A DNA stretch of 64,000 nt from Heterocephalus glaber (lineage: Eukaryota; Chordata; Mammalia; Rodentia; Bathyergidae): contig NW_004624751.1 of the NCBI RefSeq assembly GCF_000247695.1, positions 23,221,929 to 23,285,928 of the forward strand. The letters are read 5' to 3'. Positions 36,166 through 47,225 of this stretch are shown piece by piece; the first letter of the stretch is position 1, and each line of letters begins with the position of its first letter. Under the pieces are notes generated by a model. That model ran no database searches and had not been told where the DNA came from. It saw nothing but the letters and a program-made list of their open reading frames with translations. The position numbers and the translations under genes are program-made.

Positions 36166-36571
36166 AGCATAACGTGACTATTTTGAGCATAATTCTTAAA
36201 ATAGTTAGACTGTATTCAGATGTTTATAATAAATCTCAGCATATAAACCTGGTTTGTTGGTAAGAATTAGAAATCACTTCTATCCTGGATTATAATCATA
36301 GCACATCATTTGTGTGTGTTTGTTTGTTAGTTTGTTTGTTTTTTGCCTGCTGTGAAGAAATGTGGTTAGAGCACTTGATTTAGGAAGGAGACCTGTTTTA
36401 TTCTCTCTAATTCAGTGTAGTTCTCCTTTCAAGTAGCTTTGTGATATTAACCTGCTAAGGTCCTTTTCAGCTCTAAAGAAAAATTGTATGATGATTTTCC
36501 ACAAAGCTTCTAGGAAATAAGATCAGCCTTCATCCAAATATTCAAATTCAGCCAAAAAAAATTATACGTGA

Positions 36572-36663
36572 GCCTATAGCAGTAATGGCAAATCTTTTAG
36601 AGCTTTCAGTGATACAGCCTGCCACAGCATGTGTGCCATAGATTTGCCGCCACTGGGCTATAG
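36572..36663. mobile_element. 76-bp hAT-like miniature inverted-repeat element
   Basis: The element spans 36580-36655. Its ends are CAGTAATGGCAAATCT and AGATTTGCCGCCACTG, which pair as inverted repeats with 13 of 16 matches. It is flanked by 8-bp direct repeats GCCTATAG (36572-36579) and GGCTATAG (36656-36663), one mismatch. CA...TG ends plus an 8-bp duplication are hallmarks of hAT transposition. Confidence 0.8.
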
Positions 36664-37611
36664 CATCTGTCCTAATTGCCAGTATGTTTATTTTAATTTT
36701 GGCTGTAACATCTCTAACTTCTCTACAAATCCTTATTTTAGTTCTGGCCTTGAATTTGTATATACACTTCTCAGTAGTATGAAAGCTTTGGCCCAGGTTC
36801 TGGTACTTTCTCAACAGCAATTTTTCCATGACTCTTCGCTTCATCCTAGGAATTCAAACCAAGGAGAATGCTGATGTTGTTTATAATTCATCGTGTCCTA
36901 GTGCATTTGTTTAGTTTCATTCTCCTAACTGGATTTGACCTTATATCTCTCCCTCTTTCCCCACCTCCTCTTTTGCTAGTGTTTATTGTACTATCTTTCT
37001 TCAGCTGGGTATATTTAATTTATTCACCTGCTTTTATTAAATATCAACTTTATGCTATATTATGGGAACCAAAAAGTAAAAAAAACATATGCACATTGTG
37101 TACGTGTATTGAAATATCACACTGAACCCCACTAATACATACACTTCATATATTTTAATCAATTTTTTAATTTAGTAAAAAAGATAGTATTTATATGAAT
37201 CAGGCATAGGATAAGGGAAGGAGGTGAAAGAAGCATTCCAACTGTGAGAATAACATGAGCAAGTTACAGAGATCCACTGAATCAGCAAATATTTATTGAG
37301 CATCATTCATGTGCTAGGCACTATTCTAAGCACTGCAAGGGTGCCAGTTTATGAGACTTTTTTATTAATTCATGAAAGAAATTATAGTAACTTTCCCAGA
37401 GTAGTAGCTACAGAGATAATCACAAATTATAGAATACTGCATATACTTAGAAATCACTGAAATTTGCTTATACTAAACAAGCAATGAGAAGAAGGGTGAT
37501 TTGAGGGGTTTTGCTTAGACATTTGGAAGAATATCGTTTCCATTTATGAAAGCTTCAGGAGAACCAGGTTTGGTGGGCAATAACAATTGTTTATTTGGGC
37601 ATCACATTGGT

Positions 37612-38000
37612 GAGCTACTGTTGCATAACATACCCCAAAATTTGTTTTATAATGAGCACTGTTTATTTGGCTCACAATTCTGTAAGTTGGCAGATCAGGC
37701 TGAGTTCAGCTGAATGGTTTTTCTGGTCTTGGTACTAAATTCCTTTGTGCACTTGTAGTTATCTGTAGGATAACTAGGCAGCTTTGTCCTAGGAGTTTGA
37801 CTCATCATTGCCCAGGATAAAAAGAATGGTTGAGCCAAATGTCTCAGCATTCATGAGGCTAACCTGGATTTGTCTGAATGGATGTTACAAGATTCTGAGA
37901 AATCCTTGAGGCTTAGTGTTGAAACTGACGTGTGAAAGTTTCAATGTGTTGAAACTGACACATTATGTCTGCCATTTGCTGTTGGTCAACGCAAGATACA
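37612..38000 (+). mobile_element. Old interspersed repeat, family not assigned
   Basis: 'ctactgttgcataacatacc', 'ccaaaatttgttttataatg', 'gtttatttggctcacaattct' resemble a widespread mammalian repeat that I cannot name with confidence. Confidence 0.4.
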
Positions 38001-38289
38001 AGGCCAGCCTATATTAAGAGTAGAGAAAAAGATTCTACATCTGAATTAGAATTGCAGCAATGGAGCATGGATATAGCAATAGGAATAATTGTGGTCATAT
38101 TAGCAAACAGTCTGTCTCAGATGTGTTAAGTTTGAGGTATAGATACTGCGTTATTTACTATCAGAGTTGAGGGAAAATGTCTAGGCAGAACTATCAAGTT
38201 GCTAGTTCTTTGGCTTATAGCAGAATAATTTGATAATTGCTTATGTAAAGGTAATACTTAAAGCTGTATGGATGATTGAAAACCACAAG

Positions 38290-38640
38290 CAGTGGTAGAA
38301 AAGAGAAGTTTAAAAACTGAGCCGTGGGGCACGTCATTCTTTAAAGGTGAAGGAGAAGTGTAGAAATTGGCTCCAAAAACTAAGAAGTGGACATATATAT
38401 GAGAAAAATAAGTAAGTGTGGTATTTCTGGAGTAAGAAAGTATTTTAAGGAGATTGTGATAAGTTGTATCAGGTGTTACTGATAGGTCAGATAAAATGAA
38501 AATTGAGAGTGAGCCCTTGGATTTAGCATTGTTGAGATCACTGATCAGTTGAAAAGAGCAACTCCAATAGAGTGGGATACCAAAGCTTAATTAGAATGGG
38601 TTCAAAAGAAGAAAAAGAGAATCAGAAATAGTGAGTACTG
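38290..38640 (-). mobile_element. L2-like LINE fragment (antisense)
   Basis: 'ctgataggtcagataaaatg', 'gcccttggatttagcattg', 'ttgagatcactgatcagttg' follow the antisense of the L2 reverse transcriptase core, the same part as at 8560-8860. Confidence 0.5.
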
Positions 38641-40829
38641 CGAAATCTGTCAAAATTTTCCCACTCAAGGGAAGGAAAAACTAGTGGTTCTAAGAGGGAA
38701 GGGGCAAGCTATGGAGAGGTATTTGTTTTGTTTGTTTATAGAGAAAAAAATAGAATCAAGATTTTTTTATAATTAGAATAATCTAATATAATACAGAAAA
38801 AAATCTTTCTTCAGGACAGCAGAGAGAGTAGCCTGAACAGTGTTCTTCTATGGGAAAGAGGGTGAAATCTAGTACAAAGTGGAAGGACTGAGTAAGTCGA
38901 AGCAGAGGCGGTTTATATGTTGAATGGGAGAAAGAATAACAAGTGGTATTGGGAGTTAAAGCATGTTCTTCTTGCTTGCTTGCTTTCTCAGTAAAATAGG
39001 AAGCAATCATCAGCTCAGAGTTAGCATGGAAAGAATGCATTGGCAGTTTGAGGAAAGAAGAGAAAGTATGAGATGTGTAAAAACTAATGTATCAAACAAA
39101 ACATGTATTAGGATTTACTAATAAACTTTTTCAAGTTCTTTAAAATTTCTTTGTTAGGGTTGCATCTAATAGTTTTACTAAGACTGTAAAATGTGTGCTG
39201 CCTCCTCAAGATTGAAAATTAGACAACACAAAAAGCAAATTTATATGCTGAAGATTATTTCCATCTGTTCTTTGTAGCATCCCAGTGGAATGCTCTTTGA
39301 AAAGCCAGTTCCTATCAATATTAATTCCTCTTCTCTGTATTGATAAGAATAGTATTTGAAGTGTTATTAGACATCTACCATCTTGAATATAATTATTTAA
39401 TGTAATAATTTGCATTATATTCTTTCTCATTTCCTATATTCATTTCTTTTAAAATTTCCTACTAATGATTTATTAAATTATTGGTAATCCACAGCTTAAT
39501 GGTAGCACATAATAAATCAACAAATTGAATTGCTAAACTTAATGCTAAAATTTATTGTTTTCTAAAATGAGTGCTGTAAGCTAAAATAAGTATTGAGTTT
39601 TATTTCATATACTGGTGACATTGTTGAAGTACAATATTTGTAGGATTTTACATGAAAATCCATGAATAGTCAGCCCTGTTATTATAGGCCTCTGTGTATT
39701 ACTAACTTCTAGTGGTGAAACTTAATGTTTCTAATTATTGCTTGTTGACTTGACACTCAAAAATATTTTATGCCCTTTTAAAATTCCCAGAACCTGCAAT
39801 TTTGTATACTCCTGCAGGTGGTGACAGATGTCTTGATCCTTCTAGTTCGTGGTCTGAGCTGTAAGGTTAGGGTCCTGATAATTCACAGTAAAACCAATTT
39901 GACTGTGTTGAATTCAAATGAGAATGTTTTCCTTAGTAAAAAGAAGAGTTATACTATTTTATTGTCCTCAGTACCTATATAATGATTTTTAAAAGTAGAG
40001 TTTACTGTGAAACTCATTTTGTGACTAGGAAATAAAGTGATCCAAGAACTTGAGACCTAAAACAAAGGAAACAAAGTATTAATGACACATTAAAAACCGT
40101 GTTGCTTAAAAGGGGAAATTTAATATTAGACAACATCAATTTCAAATGAGTAGAAGAAAAACATCCCGATTTTTAATTGTTTTTAATATTATTGTCTCTA
40201 GTTAACTATATGATCCCCAAAACGAATTAATTTTATGTAGATGAGTTAAGTAGTTGGTAAGTTAAGTAATTTCATCTATAGTATGTTGTTTCTAGTCATA
40301 GCTTAATTTCTTTAATCATTTAATAGTAATCTCTTTTAGACTTTTATGTTAAAAAAAGGTTTTTTTTAATCACTCTGAATCATACCTAGGAATTATACCT
40401 AAGCTTTGTAGTATATTGAAAAAAAATTTCAAGACCATTTCCCAAGAGTTTGTTCTTAGGCCTCTAACATCTTGTTTTACAAGTGTCTTTGGAGTTTTTC
40501 ACATTTTGTTAATGGGTGCTTCCAATTAGGGTGATATTCTTCAGATTTCCTGCTGCCACATCCTCCTGCTAAGGCTGGGCCTCACACATTTTAGCATTTG
40601 AGCAGTCTGTTGTATCCTGACCCTGGCAATTTGAATTCAGTTCAGAAGCTGCTACCATTGTAATTTGTCTCTTGAAGAAAAAAAATATATCAACCTTCTA
40701 ACTGATTTTTTAATGATAGGTGCAGAGTATTTATTATATAAGATTTAGGCAGTATAAGAATTTCTCTGTAGCCCAGATGCTCAAAAATATTAAAATTTTA
40801 ATTTTTTTAACTTAGATTAAGAGGGTTTG

Positions 40830-41370
40830 TGAATGTATGTCACTCTCACTTTCCACTCTTCCTATTCTCTTCAAGCTGTTGCTTCCAAGCTTTTGTTTGC
40901 ATCCACAGAACCTGCTCTGGTCATTCTGTTACTTCTGTCTTCCCAAATCAGCTCTCAGTTCTCGAATTACCATTTTATTTGATCTACTAGTAGTATTTGA
41001 CAAGATTGATCTCTCTTTCTTCGTAGGACAACATTCATTTCCATGCTGGGTAGTTCCTATCTCACTGCTTATTACTAGTCACTTTTCTGTATCTTGATCT
41101 AGTCTTCATTCCCAGGAATGTCCAGGGCTTTCCCTAGGCCTAACTTCCTAACTGGTCATAGCCAGTGAAGGAATGCCGCCCAACATCTGCATGTTTCTGA
41201 CTTCCAAATTTATCAGCACCTAATGTAGACATATTGTGCATTCTATCTCTCCTTTCACCTAAATACAGGTTCCATAAGAGCGAGGACTTTTTATCATTGT
41301 ATCTCCTCTGCCTTGAACAATATCTGACACATGATACATACTCAATATATTACATTGAATGACTTTTTGA
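40830..41370 (+). mobile_element. L2 LINE (ORF2 fragment and 3' end)
   Basis: 'tagtagtatttgacaagattg' corresponds to the FDTVDH region, and the stretch ends with the L2 tail: 'aggttccataagagcgagga', 'ctgccttgaacaatatctgac', 'catactcaatatattacattg'. An internal part is deleted. Confidence 0.65.
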
Positions 41371-41384
41371 GTCATTTATCTTTA

Positions 41385-41600
41385 ATATTGGCCATAGGGA
41401 AAGGAATAAATATGAGAAAAGGAAAAAAACGGAAACAAAGTCTCTATAAATAGGGAGAAATTGAGGGGTTGAAGGAAGGGCAGGGGAATGGGGGAAAAAA
41501 TAAGAACCAAGATATATCATGTAAATGTACAAATTCCCAATGGTGAATGTCATCATATTGTATACCTAAAATGTACCAATAAACTTAATGAATTTAAAAA
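41385..41600 (+). mobile_element. L1 LINE, 3' tail
   Basis: G-rich then 'ccaagatatatcatgtaaatg', 'aattcccaatggtgaatgtc' and 'cctaaaatgtaccaataaac', related to the tail at 35869-35945. Confidence 0.65.
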
Positions 41601-41669
41601 AATATTGGCCATAATAATGAATCATTTGACAACTTACTTTTTTATTATTGTAAGAGAAGCATATGGTAT

Positions 41670-41773
41670 AGCTAGTTATTTTGGGTTTCTTGGTACTGGG
41701 GATCAAACTCGGGACTTTGTGCTTGCGAGGCAGGTGCTGGAACCACTGAGCTAAATCCCCAGCCCAGCTAGTT
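41670..41773 (-). mobile_element. ID-type SINE with 8-bp target duplication
   Basis: Body 41678-41765. AGCTAGTT at 41670-41677 and 41766-41773. Confidence 0.9.
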
Positions 41774-42633
41774 TTTTATTTCAGTAATATGAGCAAGAAA
41801 ATTATGTCATTGCCTAAATTTATTTAAACTCAACTAATTAATTTTGTTTTAACTGCCATGACATCGATACAGTGAGTTTTATTTTCAGATTCAGTTTTTT
41901 TTTAAGCTTACTGCTTTTACAAGACTACATTTCAAAGGTTCTATTAATTCTTTGAGAGAAGATAAGTTATATAGTATTAAGTGCTTCATTTTCTGCATGA
42001 TAAATCAATAATTATCTGACATTTTCCAATAAGTTGTAAGTTTCTTTGCTTTGTGTTACAAGACTTTACAAATAAGAATTAGTATCTCAGAATCTACAAA
42101 ACAAACATTGAACATTGTGGCTAGCACTAACATTTTTTTACTGAAGTTGACATACATAAATGTTAACGTGGGTCCATTCTGAGATACATACTGGAAAAAT
42201 AATGGGTCTACTCAGAAGACCAGATGACAGTAGGTTAAACTGTAAGTAACATTTCTTTATCTTCCACAATTTAAAAAATAAGAATTTATCTATAAATCTT
42301 TATTTACAAATAAACAACAAATTAGAGAAAACTGGGCTAAAAAAATACTAGTCTAAGAAGACATTCTCAAATTTGATTTATCAGAGGTATAAGCCTTTCT
42401 AACTTTTAACATAGTTTGACAAATTAGCACATATTAATCTACATTAATATTTTTATCCTTTGCTTTCAGTTTTACTTTTGTATAAACTTGTTGAAAATTT
42501 AGCATAATGTAAACTATTATTAAGAGTTCATAGTTGCATACCATTTGAAATGTTTTGTTTTTGCTTGTGTTCTCTGCTAAATTTTTTTTCCATTGAATCT
42601 GTGCCGCTTCTTTGCCAATGTTTTCCACTGTAG

Positions 42634-42735
42634 AATCTCCATCTCGCAACCTTGCTTCTCGTGAACGCATTTACAAAACTTTTGGTGTAGCTGGGCCTGC
42701 CTCTGCTCTCTCATCTCTGTCTCACAAACTGAAGG
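42634..42735 (+). CDS. MYCBP2: MYCBP2 probable cassette exon (34 codons)
   Basis: 102 nt, phase 1 to 1, acceptor TTTTCCACTGTAG behind a pyrimidine-rich tract, donor AAGG/GTGGGT. With the preceding G it reads ESPSRNLASRERIYKTFGVA, then GPASALSSLSHKLK, and the last G joins GT of 47226 as Gly. It is an island of coding-like, GC-richer sequence within AT-rich intron, is exactly symmetric, and has both phases required here. I do not recall it in the common human or mouse form, so it rests on sequence logic. The serine-rich, basic content fits the surrounding disordered region and could add phosphorylation sites (inference). Confidence 0.75.
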
Positions 42736-43759
42736 GTGGGTATACATGCATACATGGATGGGCCATTCTTATTGTACAAAGAAAGTGTCAAAGAAGTTTT
42801 AGCTCACCTCTATCATTTTCATCCCATTTCAGTTAATTAAGGTTTATCATTTTATTTAAAATTTTATGTGTTTGAGGTAATTTAGAATATTCTCATTCAG
42901 GATTATATTACAGATTATCCTAATTAGTATGCATGTTTGTTATATTTGTAAGATAATATTCTTGTTTACTTCTAAGCTTTTATGCAATCTTAGAAGGTAA
43001 AATAGATTTGTAGAAAAATGCCTAATTTGAGGAGTTTAGGAAACCATTTTAAAACTTCATTATCAGAACAAGATGACATATGTTCCAATTTTAGTATATG
43101 TGCTGCCAAAGTGAGCCCACGATGACATATGTGTAAGACATAAAGCACATGGTGATCTGTACAAATATATTTAATGTGATACACCAGTTTAGTCTTAAAC
43201 TCATTTTACTTTATGTAAAGTAAAACTCATTTTTACCGTTTCAGATTTTTATGAGAAACACTTAGAGTATTAAGTTTTTTATTTTAACTTAGTTATCAGA
43301 CTGCATATACATACAGGTCTACATTTTCTGTCTGGCATGAATCTTTATAGTATGTACTTAGTGTCTTAGTTTTACTTTAAATTTAGAAATGTTTTAAAAT
43401 ATTGACAATTGAAAATTTTAGAAAATTTTAAAAATCTTTCTTTACATTATTACTATGGATGCATAATAAAATTTTATATTAAAGTAAAATTTAATTAAAG
43501 TTTTTAAATCTTCTATTTTAAATTTTTTAAAGTTTTTCATTAATGTCTAATGTGTTGTATATTTTTAAGTAATTATTAATTTTCTTAAAAGTGAATAAAT
43601 CATTTAGTCTCCTTTGTGCAACTGGTATTGTAATATTACTACTATAGTATGCTATTATTATTTATTTCTATAAAGTACACTAAATAGGATTATATAACCT
43701 GATCTATATACTGTGTAGAATATATTACCTCTAGTAGCATATAGTATCATCTCATAACA

Positions 43760-43778
43760 TTATATATATATATATATT
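43760..43778. repeat. (TA)n microsatellite
   Basis: Uninterrupted TA run within AT-rich sequence. Confidence 0.85.
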
Positions 43779-45231
43779 ACATATTATGACGTATTAGAGT
43801 GCGGTACTGTATTATAATGTGGTATGTCATAGTATGATATGTAATGTTTATGATTTGAACATGAAAAAAATCATGGGAGTGATTTAGTGAATGCAGACTT
43901 CATACTTAACATTTAACATGTTTAGTAATATTTAATTTGTTCAAATGCACCAAATTTCTATGCTGTCCTATATCATTATTTCTTCAGTATTCCCTTGAGG
44001 TTACAAAATTGTTGCCAATTATCACTTAAAGCTACATGTTATATAATCATTAAACTAAATTAAGGGATAAATGTAAAAGTATTATGTATACTTGAAAGAT
44101 TTTTAACGAAATATTTGTATATATTTATTGGTACTTTGGGCAGCCACAACATGACAGTTTTCAAAAATATTTACTACATGCTGCAAAAACATTTGAAAGC
44201 CACATGAAGAAGATAAAACAAAATTTATTTAACCTATAGACTTACCTCACTTAACAAAAGGAATGTTTCTTTTTTAAAATATGTGAAATATATTTTGAGA
44301 ATTTTTTCAAAAGGATTTAGTTATGATTTGAAAAATACATCTCAGGAAAAAATATTTCTGCTATTATTTATACACTTGAACTCCAACAGATACTTAACTC
44401 TCATTACTTACAGATCTTAAGAAAAATTATTTACCCCTACTAGAGTGATAGAAATAAGTTATATAAATGCCTGTGCTTTCAAACCATCTTTATATTACAT
44501 ACTATTTTGCTCACATATGACAAGTAGTATTCCTAATATTTGTTGGATTCTATTGTTGGAACAACCACAGAGGATATTTTCAATATGAGGAAACACCCCT
44601 CATTTTCAATCCTTGGACTCCTGAGATTAAAGGTAGCATCAAAATGTATTCACCACTCATGCAGGTCAGCTGTTAGGACATATCTGAGACAGGTGGTAGA
44701 TAGTCCTGTCAAGAACCCTTCTCATTAACTTAGGAATCCTAAAATGAGCTGTCCTTTTTAATCAGAGAGAAAACTCAGTTCATAATTTATGGAGAGGGCT
44801 ACCAAATGTAAAATATTTACAACTTGTGTACATTATGTATATAGTTCAGCTTTTAGAGAAAATATGATGATAAAGGTGATAAAAATGTTTGCATCTCTTA
44901 GATTAATAACAGAAAATTTATACTTGAAATATCACATACTCAAAATTAGTGACCAGGACTAGGCTGATGCTTAATTCTACCAAATAGTATTTCCTTATTT
45001 ATAAAATTTACTCTATATTATTACTGGGTCAGTAAGATAAAATAAGCAGCAGCTTTTTAAACTACCTTTGAACAGTTCGAAAGTACTTACTTATCAAGAC
45101 CACATCTGTTCATCTGTTCTCCCAAGACAAAATCAATATGCGGAATTCATTTTTTGTGATTTTTTTAACAGTTTCCCCCAAAATTTAGTATAATCTTTTA
45201 CAACATGTTTATTTTTTTTTAAAGACCACAT

Positions 45232-45310
45232 AGGATTGGGTATGTAGCTGAATGGTAGAGTACTTGCCTAGCATACACAAGGCCCTACACTGCAAATAAA
45301 CAAACAAAAA
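45232..45310 (+). mobile_element. Old ID-type SINE
   Basis: GGATTGGGTATGTAGCTGAA, TGGTAGAGTACTTGCCTAGC and an A-rich tail. It keeps the ancestral 'gtagag...cttgcctagca' form of generic rodent ID elements, unlike the young local variant. Confidence 0.8.
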
Positions 45311-45820
45311 AGCAGAAAATACATCCATATAAAGGAACCTCATGATAGAGTAATAAACCATTGCAAAAAGCTGAGGATTTATGTTCAGAATAGTTACTTT
45401 TTATCCAGAGAATCAAGGTAATTGGCAAGTTGCAATTGAAATATTCATTTTATCATTATGCCCTACATAAGCTGTTTTGCCATACCCATAGGCTATTTGC
45501 CATACTCACATTTTGCTATAGGATTACTTAATTTGCAAGTACCTAATGGTGACCTAACAATGACTGCTGTCCGCTTTGCCCTGTGGCCCTGGGATCCATA
45601 GTTATAAACAGTAGATTCTCAGAGAATCTGAACATTTGGGAATAGTAGAAGAAAAAAAATAAGAAAGTATTGCTCATTCAACACATGTTTAATGAGTACA
45701 TACTATATTCCTGGAACCATTCTTTGTATCACTGAAGAGTTACAGATGAAAATACCTACACTAGAGGACTGTCCATGAGTACTCCTGATCTGCAAATAAC
45801 AAGAATGTGACTAAGCACGT

Positions 45821-45845
45821 ACACACACACACACACACACACACA
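45821..45845. repeat. (AC)n microsatellite
   Basis: Perfect AC dinucleotide run. Confidence 0.9.
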
Positions 45846-45984
45846 AAGAACATTTCCCTACATTATCCAAATTTGCAGGTCCTTTTTTCTGAGAGAGACC
45901 TGCAACTATAAACAGGTAAGAAAGTTACCACAATTCCCTAGGAACCCTTTTTCAGGAATCCTAAGTACTTCTAGCAAGGCTTAT

Positions 45985-46165
45985 AGGCAGTAGGTTGGCT
46001 GGTTTTTTTCTAGAACTGGGACTTGAATCCTAAGCTACATCCCTAGCCCTCTTTTTTGAGATAGGGTCTCATTAAGTTGCCCACATTGGGCTCAAACCTG
46101 TGATCCTCCTCCCTCAGCAATGCAGAGTGCTGGGATTACAGGCATGTACCACAACACCTGACCCA
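45985..46165 (-). mobile_element. B1-ID composite SINE (B4-like), antisense
   Basis: Antisense ID end ('actgggacttgaatccta', 'gctacatccctagccct') directly joined to an antisense B1-like monomer ('tttgagatagggtctcatta', 'gtgctgggattacaggcatg'). Confidence 0.75.
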
Positions 46166-47225
46166 GCTTTGCAGATTCTCATACCACTTGAGTCACTTTG
46201 GTCAGATTGATTTCTTCCTAACAAATAACAAATACCACTTGAACTGAGAGTAGGAGTTTTTACTTTAAGGAGAAAATATAATGTTGAAAGTTGTACCACT
46301 TACTGGTGACAAAGACAGCCTAGCTCTCCTACCCCAAAGGAAACCATACAATAACAGGAAAGACAAACACTGAATGAAGGCCAGGATGCCAGAAACAAGT
46401 AGTAGCCATATAGAATTATGTAGTGCTTTGCCTTAGAAAGGGGAAAGTTAATGTTCTTTTACCTTTTCTGTCATTCTCTGGACTTCTGTTACAAGGGCCC
46501 TCATTTCAAACTTACACACTCATTCTGAGCATCTTGTCATTGTTCTTTTTTCCAAGGACCATTTGCTCTGAGTTCTAATCAGTTAAGCTGACTGAACTTT
46601 TGGAGTACAACCTAACTGAAAATATTATACTGCCTAAATTACATGCAGTTAAATAATACCATTAGGATATTCATTTTACTCTAGTTCAATCATTAAAATA
46701 GGGTATTTCTGAAGCTGCTCTTTATTAGCATAATTGTATTTATTTCTACACTTGAAAATAATAAATGTATAAATTCAGTTTCCAAACTCAAAAAGACATC
46801 ATTACTTTAAGTACATGAGGTTTCATTCTACTGAAAATTTAGCTTGATTACTTCATATTGAAAATACGTATGTTTTTATACTTTTTCATATTTTTAAAAA
46901 ATTAAGTTTTTTCTCTCTAGTCTCACTAAATTTAAATTTAATTAGTTACGGTAGGTCTGAGGTTCATATAGCACTAATAATTCATACAGGTACATGGTCT
47001 GTTCTGCATATGTGACAAGTTTTTAATAATAATGGTTGTATAATGATATAGTGGAAATTTTATGAGAAATATTTCCCCTTTTTCATTTATTCTTAAAAGT
47101 ATGTTTATATGACATATATATTTATATGTAAATTTTGTGGCTTCTATTTTTATTTTAGTGTTTAGTGGCTAACTTATTAATGTTACAACTTATTAACAAG
47201 TTTCACTATGAAATCGACCATACAG

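Larger units (their letters stand above)
31775..42633 (+). other. MYCBP2 intron (10.9 kb)
   Basis: GT-AG. Holds an ID (34380-34462), an L1 3' end (35370-35955) abutting a rodent-type repeat (about 35960-36165), a 76-bp hAT-like miniature element (36580-36655), an unassigned repeat (37612-38000), antisense L2 (38290-38640), sense L2 (40830-41370), an L1 tail (41385-41600) and an ID (41678-41765). From 31775 to 34360 it is AT-rich with nothing recognised. Confidence 0.85.
42736..47225 (+). other. MYCBP2 intron (4.5 kb)
   Basis: GT-AG. Contains a TA microsatellite (43760-43778), an old ID (45232-45310), an AC microsatellite (45821-45845) and an antisense B1-ID composite (about 45985-46165). The stretch 43000-45200 is very AT-rich with nothing recognised. 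Confidence 0.85.

Noticed and set aside
39490..40480. Possible conserved element in the 10.9 kb intron
   Set aside because: AT-rich with no open frame, repeat or motif I could support.
47165..47225. ATG-like start of the 573-codon open frame at 47165
   Set aside because: The first 20 codons are intron read-through. The real coding part begins after the AG at 47224-47225, and the splice phase fits the upstream exons.
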